A DNA stretch of 16,073 nucleotides. It comes from CAZEIW01 sp964512305. Its GTDB lineage: Bacteria; Pseudomonadota; Gammaproteobacteria; Burkholderiales; Burkholderiaceae_F. Shown piece after piece: positions 1 through 6,239 of the stretch. Below the pieces are notes generated by a model that was not told the DNA's origin, ran no database searches, and worked only from the letters and a program-made list of their open reading frames with translations. Positions within the stretch are counted from its first letter, which is position 1. Each line of letters begins with the position of its first letter. The stretch spans positions 1 to 16,073 of the forward strand of contig CAZEIW010000160.1 in NCBI GenBank assembly GCA_964512305.1. Reading direction: 5' to 3'. Position numbers and translations under genes: made by a program.

Positions 1-10
1 TTTCCTGGAA

Positions 11-26
11 GGGACCGCGAGGTCCC
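11..26. other. Small hairpin at window edge
   Basis: A perfect 6-bp stem, GGGACC and GGTCCC, encloses a GCGA loop. It has no T tract on either strand. It lies just outside the terminator-like hairpin at 32-54 and may be part of the trailer of a gene left of the window. Function unknown. Confidence 0.3.
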
Positions 27-31
27 GACAC

Positions 32-54
32 AAAAAGCCCACCTCATGGTGGGC
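32..54 (-). terminator. Rho-independent terminator (minus strand)
   Basis: A 7-bp stem (GCCCACC at 37-43, GGTGGGC at 48-54) with a 4-base loop is followed on the minus strand by five T (A's at 32-36). This is the classic intrinsic terminator layout. It could end transcription of the DUF4148 gene that stops at 239. The plus-strand tail (ATTTCATTT) is weaker but could also serve a gene left of the window. Confidence 0.55.
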
Positions 55-129
55 ATTTCATTTCACTCCGTGCGCGACGGCGCGGCCGTGGACGGAGTTT
101 GTGCCAAACGTAGTTGCAGCCGTAACGAT

Positions 130-231
130 CCCCTCTCCCGCAAGCGGGAGAGGGGTGGGGGTGAGGGTATGCGTTCTGGCACCCCGCGCGCACCCTCACC
201 CCCGGCCCCTCTCCCGCAAGCGGGAGAGGGG
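130..231. repeat. Inverted pair of identical 26-bp hairpins
   Basis: Two identical 26-bp palindromes at 130-155 and 206-231 each form an 11-bp stem (CCCCTCTCCCG / CGGGAGAGGGG) with a CAAG loop. The flanks are also inverted: GGGGGTGAGGGT at 157-168 mirrors ACCCTCACCCCC at 192-203. The whole block is therefore one long inverted repeat around a 23-base centre. Similar CTCTCCCGCAAGCGGGAGAG units are common dispersed intergenic repeats in proteobacteria. Here the block sits right after the stop of the minus-strand DUF4148 gene, where it could also shape the 3' end of that transcript. Confidence 0.75.
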
Positions 232-238
232 AGCTGAC

Positions 239-742
239 TCACTTCGTTGCAGCTCCGGCCGCCGCGAGGTCGCCGGGCGCTTCGTAGCGCGCGGGGAACC
301 GGGCCGGGAACAAGTCGCGCTCGGTCATGCCGATGTCCCCGTGCGAAACCTCACCCGCCTTTCGCGCAGCGACGAGGTCGGCGACGACTTGCGCGCGGCT
401 CAGGCCCTGGCTTGCGGACGCGTTGCTGCGCTCGCGCTCTGTCAATCCGATGTCGCCGCGATAGACGTCGCCCACGGCCACGGCCGCGGTGAGCTCGGCA
501 CGAACCTGTTCGCGGGTGACACCCGCGCCTTCCCGGGCGCCCTGTGCAGCCGCGACGCGATAGCGCCCCGGAGAGAGTTCGCGCTCGGTCATGCCGATGT
601 CCCCGCGATAGACGTCGCCGGCTATCTGCGCGTCGATCAGCTCGCCGCGGACCTGGTCCGAGGTCTTGTCGGATTGGGCGTAGGCCGCAGCAACCGCCAG
701 CAGCGATGCCAGTGGAACACTTAGAACACGTGAAACCTTCAT
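239..742 (-). CDS. Secreted DUF4148 protein, three-module
   Basis: A 167-residue protein with an N-terminal signal peptide (about residues 1-23, MKVSRVLSVPLASLLA then AYAQ), so it should be periplasmic or surface-exposed. The mature part holds three copies of a DUF4148-like module, about residues 26-60, 75-108 and 115-155. Each has a helix with the pattern QVRxELxxAxxxGD/E followed by YRGDIGxTERE. The start is ATG 742 because an AGGAGA ribosome site (749-754) sits six bases upstream; an in-frame start at 943 would add 67 residues ahead of the signal peptide. DUF4148 proteins are abundant in Burkholderiales and their function is not known. A two-module paralogue lies upstream on the same strand at 1023-1427. 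Confidence 0.85.
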   Translation of the reverse strand: MKVSRVLSVPLASLLAVAAAYAQSDKTSDQVRGELIDAQIAGDVYRGDIGMTERELSPGRYRVAAAQGAREGAGVTREQVRAELTAAVAVGDVYRGDIGLTERERSNASASQGLSRAQVVADLVAARKAGEVSHGDIGMTERDLFPARFPARYEAPGDLAAAGAATK

Positions 743-964
743 CTGATTTCTCCTGATCGGTCGAAATGACAGGATCAAGTTTGTCGAGAGTCGACCGCCG
801 AGTCCTTTAACGAAATAAGCGAAGCAATAAATCGTGTGAAGAGTTCCGAGCCGGTGCGGAAGATTCCACATCGCCCGAGGACGCAGGCTTCCAGCCACGA
901 GTCGCGAGCCTGTTGGGCCACCTTTGCGCTGCGCTCGGATCAAGCCGTGGCCGCTTCAGCGAGG
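743..964 (-). promoter_or_regulatory. Upstream region of three-module DUF4148 gene
   Basis: This stretch of about 220 bases is noticeably richer in A/T near 800-840 than the surrounding genes, as expected of a promoter region for the minus-strand gene at 239-742. I could not fix a convincing -35/-10 pair. The only clear site is the AGGAGA ribosome site at 749-754. Confidence 0.35.
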
Positions 965-1001
965 GTGGCCGGCGCATCGTTGTCCGATGACGCCCGGCCA
1001 C
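965..1001 (-). terminator. Imperfect hairpin after DUF4148 gene
   Basis: GTGGCCGGCGCATCG at 965-979 pairs, with a few mismatches or bulges, with CGATGACGCCCGGCCAC at 985-1001. It lies 21 bases past the stop of the minus-strand DUF4148 gene at 1023, as a terminator would, but no T tract follows on that strand. It could be a transcript-stabilising or rho-dependent end instead. Confidence 0.4.
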
Positions 1002-1022
1002 GACCCGCCCGCTGACTCTGGA

Positions 1023-1427
1023 TTACTGCGCGCGTCCCGTCTTGGCGACGTTGGAGTTCGACTCCTGCCCGGGGAAGCGATCCGGGAACAGCTCGCGCGC
1101 CGTCGCTCCGATGTTGCCGTACTGCACTTCGCCGGCCTTCTGCGCGGCGATCAGTTCGGCACGCACCTGCGCGCGCGTGAGCCCTTGGTTTTCCGACGTG
1201 TAGACCGGCTTCACCGCCGCGGGCGCCTGCGTGGCGTCGTGACGGGCCGGGAACACCTCGCGCTCGGTCATCCCGGTATTGCCGTACTGGATTTCGCCCG
1301 CTTGCTGCGCCGCAACGAGTTCGGCACGAACCTGCTCACGGGTCTTGCCGTCGTCCGCCTGCGCGGCGGAAACCGCGAACAGCGACGCGAGGGAAACCAC
1401 TCCGGCGAAACGCGACGAGATCTTCAT
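1023..1427 (-). CDS. Secreted DUF4148 protein, two-module
   Basis: A 134-residue protein with a signal peptide (MKISSRFAGVVSLASLF, cleavage likely after AAQA near residue 24) and two DUF4148 modules, about residues 28-63 and 83-119. The modules carry TREQVRAELVAAQQAGEIQYGN and LTRAQVRAELIAAQKAGEVQYGN, each followed by a TxRE-[VL]-FP segment. The start is ATG 1427, seven bases after a good AGGAG site (1435-1439); an in-frame start at 1451 would add eight residues without such a site. It is a paralogue of the three-module protein downstream. The next gene, a LysR regulator, is divergent, so control by that regulator is possible but unproven. Function unknown. Confidence 0.85.
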   Translation of the reverse strand: MKISSRFAGVVSLASLFAVSAAQADDGKTREQVRAELVAAQQAGEIQYGNTGMTEREVFPARHDATQAPAAVKPVYTSENQGLTRAQVRAELIAAQKAGEVQYGNIGATARELFPDRFPGQESNSNVAKTGRAQ

Positions 1428-1548
1428 TTGAATGCTCCTGTTGAACTTCAATCGAGAACCAATCCATGGGAACGAACTCTATTGATGACGCAGGAGCAGA
1501 AAAAGAGGATTATGATCAATGCATCGTTGACGGTTTGGAAACAATAAA
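1428..1548. promoter_or_regulatory. Divergent promoter region, DUF4148 / lysR
   Basis: This 121-base A/T-rich gap separates the minus-strand DUF4148 gene from the plus-strand LysR gene and must hold the start signals of both. LysR-type regulators usually bind such divergent gaps and regulate themselves and the neighbour. AGGAG at 1435-1439 is the ribosome site of the minus-strand gene. The regulator has only a weak GGAAAC ahead of its ATG. I found no unambiguous LysR box. Confidence 0.4.
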
Positions 1549-2481
1549 ATGGACCGACTCCTGTCCATGCGGACTTTCGCCAGCGTCGTGGACGAGGGCA
1601 GCTTCGCCGCAGCCGCACGCCGCCTGGAGCTCAACCAGGCCGTCGTCACCCGTCTGGTCGCCGACCTGGAGTCCCACCTGGGCGCCCGGCTGCTCAACCG
1701 GACGACCCGCTCCCTGAGCCTGACCGAGGCGGGCGAGGTCTACTTGCAGCGCTGCCGCCAGATCCTGGCCGACGTGGAAACCGCGGAGGAAATGGTGGGC
1801 GCCGGGACATCGAGCATCGCCGGCCGCGTGCGCATCGCGGTGCCGGTCGTGTTCGGCCTCGAGATGTTCGCGCCCAGATTCAAGAAATTCCGCACTCGCT
1901 ATCCGAACATCACGCTCGACGTCGGCTTGTTCGATCGGGCGATCGATCCCACCGCCGAGGGCTACGACCTGGCGATCACGCCCAGCACGTTCGGGCTTTC
2001 GACCTCGCTGGTCGCGCGCCCGCTCGCCGAGAAGCCGATCGTGCTGTGCGCCTCGCCCGGGTATCTGAAGGCTGCCGGGACGCCGCAGCAGCCCGCCGAC
2101 CTGTCGCGCCACGACTGCATCGGCTTCAGCCTCGCCCCGCACCGGGACCAGTGGAAGCTCACCGCCAGCGACGGCACGCGGGTCACGGTACCGGTCAACC
2201 TGATCCTGCAGTCGAACAACTTCGCGATGCTGCGCTACGCGGTGCGCGAGGACGGCGGCATCGGCACGCTGATCCAGTACAGCGTGGCCGACGAGCTCGA
2301 CGACGGCCGGCTGGTGCGCGTGCTCCCGGACTGGGAGATCGGATCGGTCGCGCTGACCATCGTCTATCCCAGCCGCGAATACATGCCGCGGCGCGTGCGC
2401 GCGCTGATCGATTTCATCATCGAGGAGCGCGACGCGACGCTGGCGTCGGAGCGCGCGGGGGAGGCTGAGGCGGTGGGGTGA
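1549..2481 (+). CDS. LysR-family transcriptional regulator, CrgA-like
   Basis: A 310-residue LysR-type regulator of usual family length. Residues 1-60 form the winged helix-turn-helix (MDRLLSMRTFASVVDEGSF, then AAARRLxLNQAVVTRLVxDLE and LGARLLNRTTRSLSLTEAG). A linker helix follows, then a substrate-binding domain from about residue 91 to 295 that starts GRVRIAVPVVFG. The NRTTRxLxLTEAG segment and the overall layout match the CrgA/YafC subgroup, whose ligands are mostly unknown. The gene is divergent from a DUF4148 gene, a common arrangement for a LysR target, but the ligand and target cannot be read from the sequence. The last 15 or so residues (ERAGEAEAVG) are a low-complexity tail. Confidence 0.92.
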   Translation: MDRLLSMRTFASVVDEGSFAAAARRLELNQAVVTRLVADLESHLGARLLNRTTRSLSLTEAGEVYLQRCRQILADVETAEEMVGAGTSSIAGRVRIAVPVVFGLEMFAPRFKKFRTRYPNITLDVGLFDRAIDPTAEGYDLAITPSTFGLSTSLVARPLAEKPIVLCASPGYLKAAGTPQQPADLSRHDCIGFSLAPHRDQWKLTASDGTRVTVPVNLILQSNNFAMLRYAVREDGGIGTLIQYSVADELDDGRLVRVLPDWEIGSVALTIVYPSREYMPRRVRALIDFIIEERDATLASERAGEAEAVG

Positions 2482-2499
2482 GGGTAGCGGGCCGACGTC

Positions 2500-2895
2500 C
2501 TATTCGACCGGCGCCTGCTGCTTGACGGCGCGCGTGTGCGCCGACGCCAGGCGCGCATCCAGCGTCACCAGCGGCGCCCTGAGCGCCAACGCCAGCCACA
2601 GGTACGCGGCGCTGTTCACCGTGAGGCCGAAGCGCTCGCACAGCTCCGGGATTTCTTCCAGCGAGACCGGCTCCACGCCGATGTCGAGCTCGCGCGCCAT
2701 GCGGTACTGACGCAGGATCGTCTCGCGCTGCTGCGGGTCGCGCCGCAGCTTCGCCACGCACACCACCGCCAGTTCGAAGGGCAGCAGGGCGGGCGCGACC
2801 AACGCGCCGCCGAGCTTCGCCGCGATCTCGTCGCGCTCCGGCTCGTCGAACGCGACCGCGGCCAGCGCGGTCGCGTCAACGACTGTTGCGCTCAT
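2500..2895 (-). CDS. PIN-domain toxin (FitB/VapC type)
   Basis: A 131-residue PIN-domain protein, the size of VapC/FitB ribonucleases. The core starts with VVDATALAAVAF (Asp7), has the second acidic site in LLPFELAVVC (Glu41), and ends with LVTLDARLASA (Asp113). The third acidic position, usually Asp in a segment like YDAAYLALA, reads VNSAAYLWLA here (Asn94, Ser95), so one metal ligand looks lost. ATG 2895 was chosen because it starts directly at the PIN strand; it overlaps the end of the upstream antitoxin gene by 20 bases, typical of translationally coupled antitoxin-toxin pairs. The gene is convergent with lysR, 18 bases apart. PIN toxins cleave RNA, often tRNA; whether this one is active is uncertain. 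Confidence 0.82.
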   Translation of the reverse strand: MSATVVDATALAAVAFDEPERDEIAAKLGGALVAPALLPFELAVVCVAKLRRDPQQRETILRQYRMARELDIGVEPVSLEEIPELCERFGLTVNSAAYLWLALALRAPLVTLDARLASAHTRAVKQQAPVE

Positions 2896-3217
2896 CGCGC
2901 AGTTTGCGCAGGATCGATGCCGATTCGCTCGGGCCACGCAGGCCCGACGAACGCGCGCTGTCGGCGAGGTCGGCGATCGTCAGCCGGCCGCGGAAAGGGA
3001 CCGTCGCGGGCGTGACGGCGTCCCCGGCCGCCTCGTCTGCCGGCGCGCCGCTGAGTGCTGCCCCGGGCGCGGCACCTGCCGCCTCCGCTTCAGCGCCCGC
3101 CTGCTCGAGGATCGCCAGTAATTCACCCTGCAGCGAACGATGGTGATGCTCGGCACGCTTGCGCAACTGCTCGGCCAGATGTTCTGGCACGTTCTTCACG
3201 GACAGATTGACCGTCAT
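2876..3217 (-). CDS. FitA-like antitoxin, ribbon-helix-helix
   Basis: A 113-residue protein. Its first 42 residues form a ribbon-helix-helix DNA-binding domain of the FitA type (MTVNLSVKNVPEHLAEQLRK, then HHRSLQGELLAILEQAG). The start is ATG 3217, where this domain begins; an in-frame extension to 3376 is not conserved-looking. The middle (about 43-75) is an Ala/Gly/Glu/Pro-rich linker. The C-terminal part (about 78-113), with FRGRLTIADL and ASILRKLRDER, should wrap the toxin. FitA proteins are usually nearer 80 residues, so the linker makes this one long. The stop lies inside the toxin gene (20-base overlap). The pair likely binds its own promoter and represses itself, as known for the family. 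Confidence 0.8.
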   Translation of the reverse strand: MTVNLSVKNVPEHLAEQLRKRAEHHHRSLQGELLAILEQAGAEAEAAGAAPGAALSGAPADEAAGDAVTPATVPFRGRLTIADLADSARSSGLRGPSESASILRKLRDERNSR

Positions 3218-3302
3218 TGCAACGTGGACTCGGTGGCGCGGTCGCGGTTCCAGATTGGAACCATCGTAGTGAGCGCGATGCGAGCCGTCAATCGCAGCAT
3301 GG

Positions 3303-4838
3303 TTAAACCTTCTGGCGCGGAACCGATTCCCAATCGCGCGCCCGCTCGACCGCGCGCCGCCAACCGTCGAGCGCAACCTCGCGCCGGGCAGGGTCGAGGC
3401 GGGGTTCGAAGCGCCGGTCGATCTTCCATTGCGCCGCGATCTCGTCCAGCCCCGACCAGAAGCCGACAGCCAGGCCGGCCAGGTACGCGGCGCCGAGCGC
3501 CGTCGTCTCTGTCACCTGGGGCCGGACCACCGGCACGTCGAGATAATCGGCCTGCATCTGCATCAGGAGGTCGTTGCGCGCGGCGCCGCCATCGACGCGC
3601 AACTCGGACAGCGCCCCGCCCCAATCGCTCTGCATCGCCTGCAGAAGCTCGGCCGACTGCAAAGCGATCGATTCCAGCGCCGCCCGCGCCAGGTGCGCGC
3701 GGGTCGTTCCGCGGGTCAGGCCGACGATCGCGCCGCGCGCCGACGCATCCCAGTATGGCGCGCCCAGGCCGACGAACGCGGGGACGAGGAACACGCCCCC
3801 GGTGTCCTCGACCTGGCCCGCCAGCGCCTCGATCTCGGCCGCCTCCCGGATCAGTCCCAGACCGTCGCGCAACCACTGAACCACGGCGCCGCCCACGAAG
3901 ACGCTGCCCTCGAGCATGTAGGCCGCCTCGCCCGACGCGAGCCGCCACCCGGCCGTCGCCAGCAGTCGGTGCTCCGAGGGGCGCGGCTGCGGACCGACGT
4001 TCATCAGCAGGAAGCAGCCCGTCCCGTAGGTGTTCTTCGCCATGCCGGGGGAGAAGCAGGCCTGACCGAAGGTCGCCGCCTGCTGGTCGCCGGCGACGCC
4101 GGCGATGGCGATCGAGGCCCCGAAGAGCTCCGGCGTGCTCGTACCGAGGCGGCTGGAGCCCGACTCGCCGAACCTGCCGCTGGACGCGACCACGTCCGGC
4201 AGCACCGCCCGCGGGATCCCGAACAACCGTAGCAGCGAATCGTCCCAATCCTGCCGCGCGAGATCGAGCAGCATCGTGCGGGAGGCATTGCTGACGTCGG
4301 TCACGTGCGCGGCGCCCCCCGTCAGGTTCCAGATCAGCCACGTGTCGATGGTGCCGAAGGCGAGTTCGCCCCGCTCGGCACGGTCGCGCGCCTGCGGCAG
4401 CCGGTCCAGCAGCCACGCGAGCTTGGTGGCGGAGAAGTACGGGTCGAGCATCAGGCCGGTTCGCCGCCGCAGGTCGTCCTCGCGGCCCTCGTCGCGCAGG
4501 CGCGCGCAGGCGTCCGCCGTCCGGCGGTCCTGCCAGACGATCGCGTTGGCGAGGGGACGGCCGCTCGAGCGTTCCCACAGGACCGTCGTCTCGCGCTGGT
4601 TCGCGATGCCGATCGCCGCCACCTGCGCCGCCTTTGCGCCCGCGGCCGCCAGCGCGTCGCGAGCGCAGGCGAGTTGGGTCGCCCAGATCTCGTCCGGGTC
4701 ATGCTCGACCCAGCCCGGCCGGGGGTAGATCTGCCGGAATTCGCGCTGCGACAGCGCGACCACGCGGCCGGCACGGTCGAACACCAGGGCGCGCGAGCTG
4801 GTCGTACCCTGGTCAAGGGCGAGGATGTAGTCGGGCAT
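3303..4838 (-). CDS. glpK: Glycerol kinase
   Basis: A 511-residue FGGY-family kinase that phosphorylates glycerol with ATP to glycerol 3-phosphate in the cytoplasm. Both actin-fold halves are complete. The phosphate-binding loop ALDQGTTSSR is at residues 7-16. Glycerol-binding residues are visible in NQRET (Arg82, Glu83), PYFSATK (Tyr134) and AGDQQAA (Asp251). The FGGY signature region is GAPYWDASARGAIVGLTRGT. Length is close to the usual 500. The GGKGGTR loop that binds fructose 1,6-bisphosphate in the Escherichia coli enzyme is not seen before Asp251, so that allosteric control may be absent. ATG 4838 follows a GGGGAA site (4845-4850) at six bases. No glpF or glpD is adjacent. Confidence 0.95.
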   Translation of the reverse strand: MPDYILALDQGTTSSRALVFDRAGRVVALSQREFRQIYPRPGWVEHDPDEIWATQLACARDALAAAGAKAAQVAAIGIANQRETTVLWERSSGRPLANAIVWQDRRTADACARLRDEGREDDLRRRTGLMLDPYFSATKLAWLLDRLPQARDRAERGELAFGTIDTWLIWNLTGGAAHVTDVSNASRTMLLDLARQDWDDSLLRLFGIPRAVLPDVVASSGRFGESGSSRLGTSTPELFGASIAIAGVAGDQQAATFGQACFSPGMAKNTYGTGCFLLMNVGPQPRPSEHRLLATAGWRLASGEAAYMLEGSVFVGGAVVQWLRDGLGLIREAAEIEALAGQVEDTGGVFLVPAFVGLGAPYWDASARGAIVGLTRGTTRAHLARAALESIALQSAELLQAMQSDWGGALSELRVDGGAARNDLLMQMQADYLDVPVVRPQVTETTALGAAYLAGLAVGFWSGLDEIAAQWKIDRRFEPRLDPARREVALDGWRRAVERARDWESVPRQKV

Positions 4839-5285
4839 ACGCGATTCCCCAATCTAAACCGCGTCATCCCCGGGCGAAGTCCCGGGGATCCACGTCGGTG
4901 CGAAATGAAGCGTTCGCACCCGGCGCCGACCCTCGGGGCAGGCCCCTGAGGGCAGGCGTGGATGGCCGGGACGAGCCCGGCCATGACCATACATCGAGCA
5001 AGCCAATCGTTCGGAACGCGCCACCCCGGATTGCAGCGCCGCAAAGCCACCGTACGAAGCGCCGGAATGCGCCGCGGCGGGCAGGATGCCCGCCAGCAAC
5101 AGTGCGGCTGCCGCTGAACAACGCAGCCGGACCGTCGATCGGCATTCAAGCGACTGGCGCGCAGACGTGTCGAATAATCCATGTGCGCGGTTGATATTCA
5201 TCTATTTGAGTGATGCCAGTTTCTGGTTAACTTATGATTCCTAGGGGCGCGTACCGCGCCCGATGAAACCGAGTTGGAGCAGAAG
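4839..5285. other. Intergenic gap with repeat copy A
   Basis: About 447 bases lie between glycerol kinase and the small plus-strand gene. 4861-4988 is a dispersed palindromic repeat described separately. The rest (4989-5285) holds a minus-strand open frame starting at 5201. It has a signal-peptide-like stretch but no ribosome site, and its 3' half runs into the repeat, so I do not call it a gene. The promoters of both flanking genes must lie here; none stands out. Confidence 0.5.
4861..4988. repeat. Dispersed palindromic repeat, copy A
   Basis: It opens with GCGTCAT and hairpin 1 (CCCCGGG at 4868-4874, CCCGGGG at 4881-4887), then ATCCACGTCGG. It closes with CGTGGAT, hairpin 2 (GGCCGGG ... 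CCCGGCC) and ATGAC. The outer GTCAT/ATGAC and the inner ATCCACG/CGTGGAT pair with each other, so the unit can fold as a stem with two side hairpins. An additional internal palindrome (CCCTCGGGG ... CCCCTGAGGG) makes this copy longer than the others. Copies B, C and D are at 8021, 8146 and 11667. Confidence 0.8.
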
Positions 5286-5582
5286 ATGCGCCTGCAAGTC
5301 CGAGAATTGGGCGATGAAGTCCACATCGAGGTCACGGGCGTCGCCGGTCGACAGGAGCGCGTTCTCCAGGCGTTGACCGAATGCCAGCGCGGTTTGTGTG
5401 CAGTGCCGCACGGCGAGGCGCTGCCCTCCGGGGACGTATCGGTGCGCGCCGGCAGCAACGAGATGCGGATCCGGCTCAAGGGGCGCAGCGGCCTTCATTA
5501 CGAAGCGTTGTCGATCTACCGCTGCCTGCGCAGAGCGCTGGTCGAGCAGCCGGCGCTGCCGGCCGCGGTGGTCGCGGGCTGA
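5286..5582 (+). CDS. Small hypothetical protein
   Basis: A 98-residue soluble protein I do not recognise. It looks beta-rich at first (MRLQVRELGDEVHIEVTGV), then has a helix (RQERVLQALTECQRGLC), more strands (VSVRAGSNEMRIRLKG) and a C-terminal helix (YEALSIYRCLRRALVEQ). It contains three Cys but no signal peptide or membrane segment. ATG 5286 is preceded at six bases by GGAG (5276-5279); a TTG in frame at 5274 is a less likely start. Codon use resembles its neighbours. It is alone on the plus strand and convergent with the lysE-like gene. The pattern and ribosome site favour a real gene, but no function can be assigned. Confidence 0.65.
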   Translation: MRLQVRELGDEVHIEVTGVAGRQERVLQALTECQRGLCAVPHGEALPSGDVSVRAGSNEMRIRLKGRSGLHYEALSIYRCLRRALVEQPALPAAVVAG

Positions 5583-5584
5583 TC

Positions 5585-5602
5585 CGCGGTTTTTCGACCG
5601 CG
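5585..5602. terminator. Weak hairpin between convergent genes
   Basis: CGCGGT at 5585-5590 and ACCGCG at 5597-5602 form a 6-bp stem with a TTTTCG loop. It fills the 20-base gap between the small plus-strand gene and the minus-strand exporter gene. Position suits a bidirectional terminator, but there is no T tract after the stem. Confidence 0.25.
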
Positions 5603-6232
5603 TCACACCTTCGTCACCGCCAGTCGCACTGCCAGCGCGACGAACAGCGCGCCCAGCGCGCGATTGACCCAAACCTGAATCCGGCTTCCAGGCGCGAGCC
5701 AGCGCGAGCCGGCGCGCGCCGCCAGCCGCGCCACGCCCAGGTTGAAGAAGGTGCTGTTGACGATGAAGACGGCCGAAAGCGCGGCGAGCGCGAAGGTGCG
5801 CTGCGGCGCAGCGGGGTCGACGAACTGCGGCAGGAACGCAAGAAAGAACAGCGCGACCTTCGGGTTGAGGACGTTGGTCAGGAAACCCTGGGCGAACGCG
5901 CCGCGCGATGACGCGCTGGCCGCCGGCGCGCGCGCCGCCGGCGATCGCGACCCCAGCAGCATCCGGCTCCCGAGCAGTGCGAGGTAGATCGCGCCGGCCC
6001 ACTTGACCGTCTCGAACGCGACCGCCGAAGTGGCCAGCAGCGCCGACAGGCCGAGCGTCGCGGCCGCCGTGTGGACCAGGCACCCGGCCGAGACTCCCAG
6101 CGCCGCGGCCGCCCCGGTGCGCGCGCCATGCGCGGCGGCGCGCTGCGCCACCAGCAGCATGTCGGGCCCCGGCGTCAGGTTGAGCAGCAGGCCGGCAACG
6201 ACGAACAGCGCCCATTGATGCAGGTCGGGCAT
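5603..6232 (-). CDS. LysE/RhtB-family amino acid exporter
   Basis: A 209-residue inner-membrane protein of the LysE/RhtB translocator family. It has about six hydrophobic segments. The family motif near the N-terminus, NLTPGPDM (residues 18-25), is present, as is the conserved FLTNVLNPKVALFFLAFLPQF segment mid-protein. Length is normal. Such proteins export amino acids such as homoserine, threonine or lysine, or related metabolites; the substrate cannot be told from sequence. The start, ATG 6232, lies only seven bases after the stop of the acyl-CoA ligase gene, so the two are probably one transcript, with translation of this gene likely coupled because its own ribosome site is weak. Confidence 0.9.
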   Translation of the reverse strand: MPDLHQWALFVVAGLLLNLTPGPDMLLVAQRAAAHGARTGAAAALGVSAGCLVHTAAATLGLSALLATSAVAFETVKWAGAIYLALLGSRMLLGSRSPAARAPAASASSRGAFAQGFLTNVLNPKVALFFLAFLPQFVDPAAPQRTFALAALSAVFIVNSTFFNLGVARLAARAGSRWLAPGSRIQVWVNRALGALFVALAVRLAVTKV

Positions 6233-6239
6233 GGTGCCG

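Noticed and set aside
743..943. In-frame N-terminal extension of the three-module DUF4148 protein to 943
   Set aside because: It would put 67 residues before an evident signal peptide and lacks the AGGAGA ribosome site found at 749-754.
3140..4578. Long frames overlapping glycerol kinase on both strands
   Set aside because: The glycerol kinase frame is complete with all motifs; the others are Arg/Pro-rich shadows.
4854..5201. Minus-strand open frame of 115 codons with a signal-peptide-like segment
   Set aside because: No ribosome site before ATG 5201, and its C-terminal half is the translation of repeat copy A, so the frame is probably accidental.
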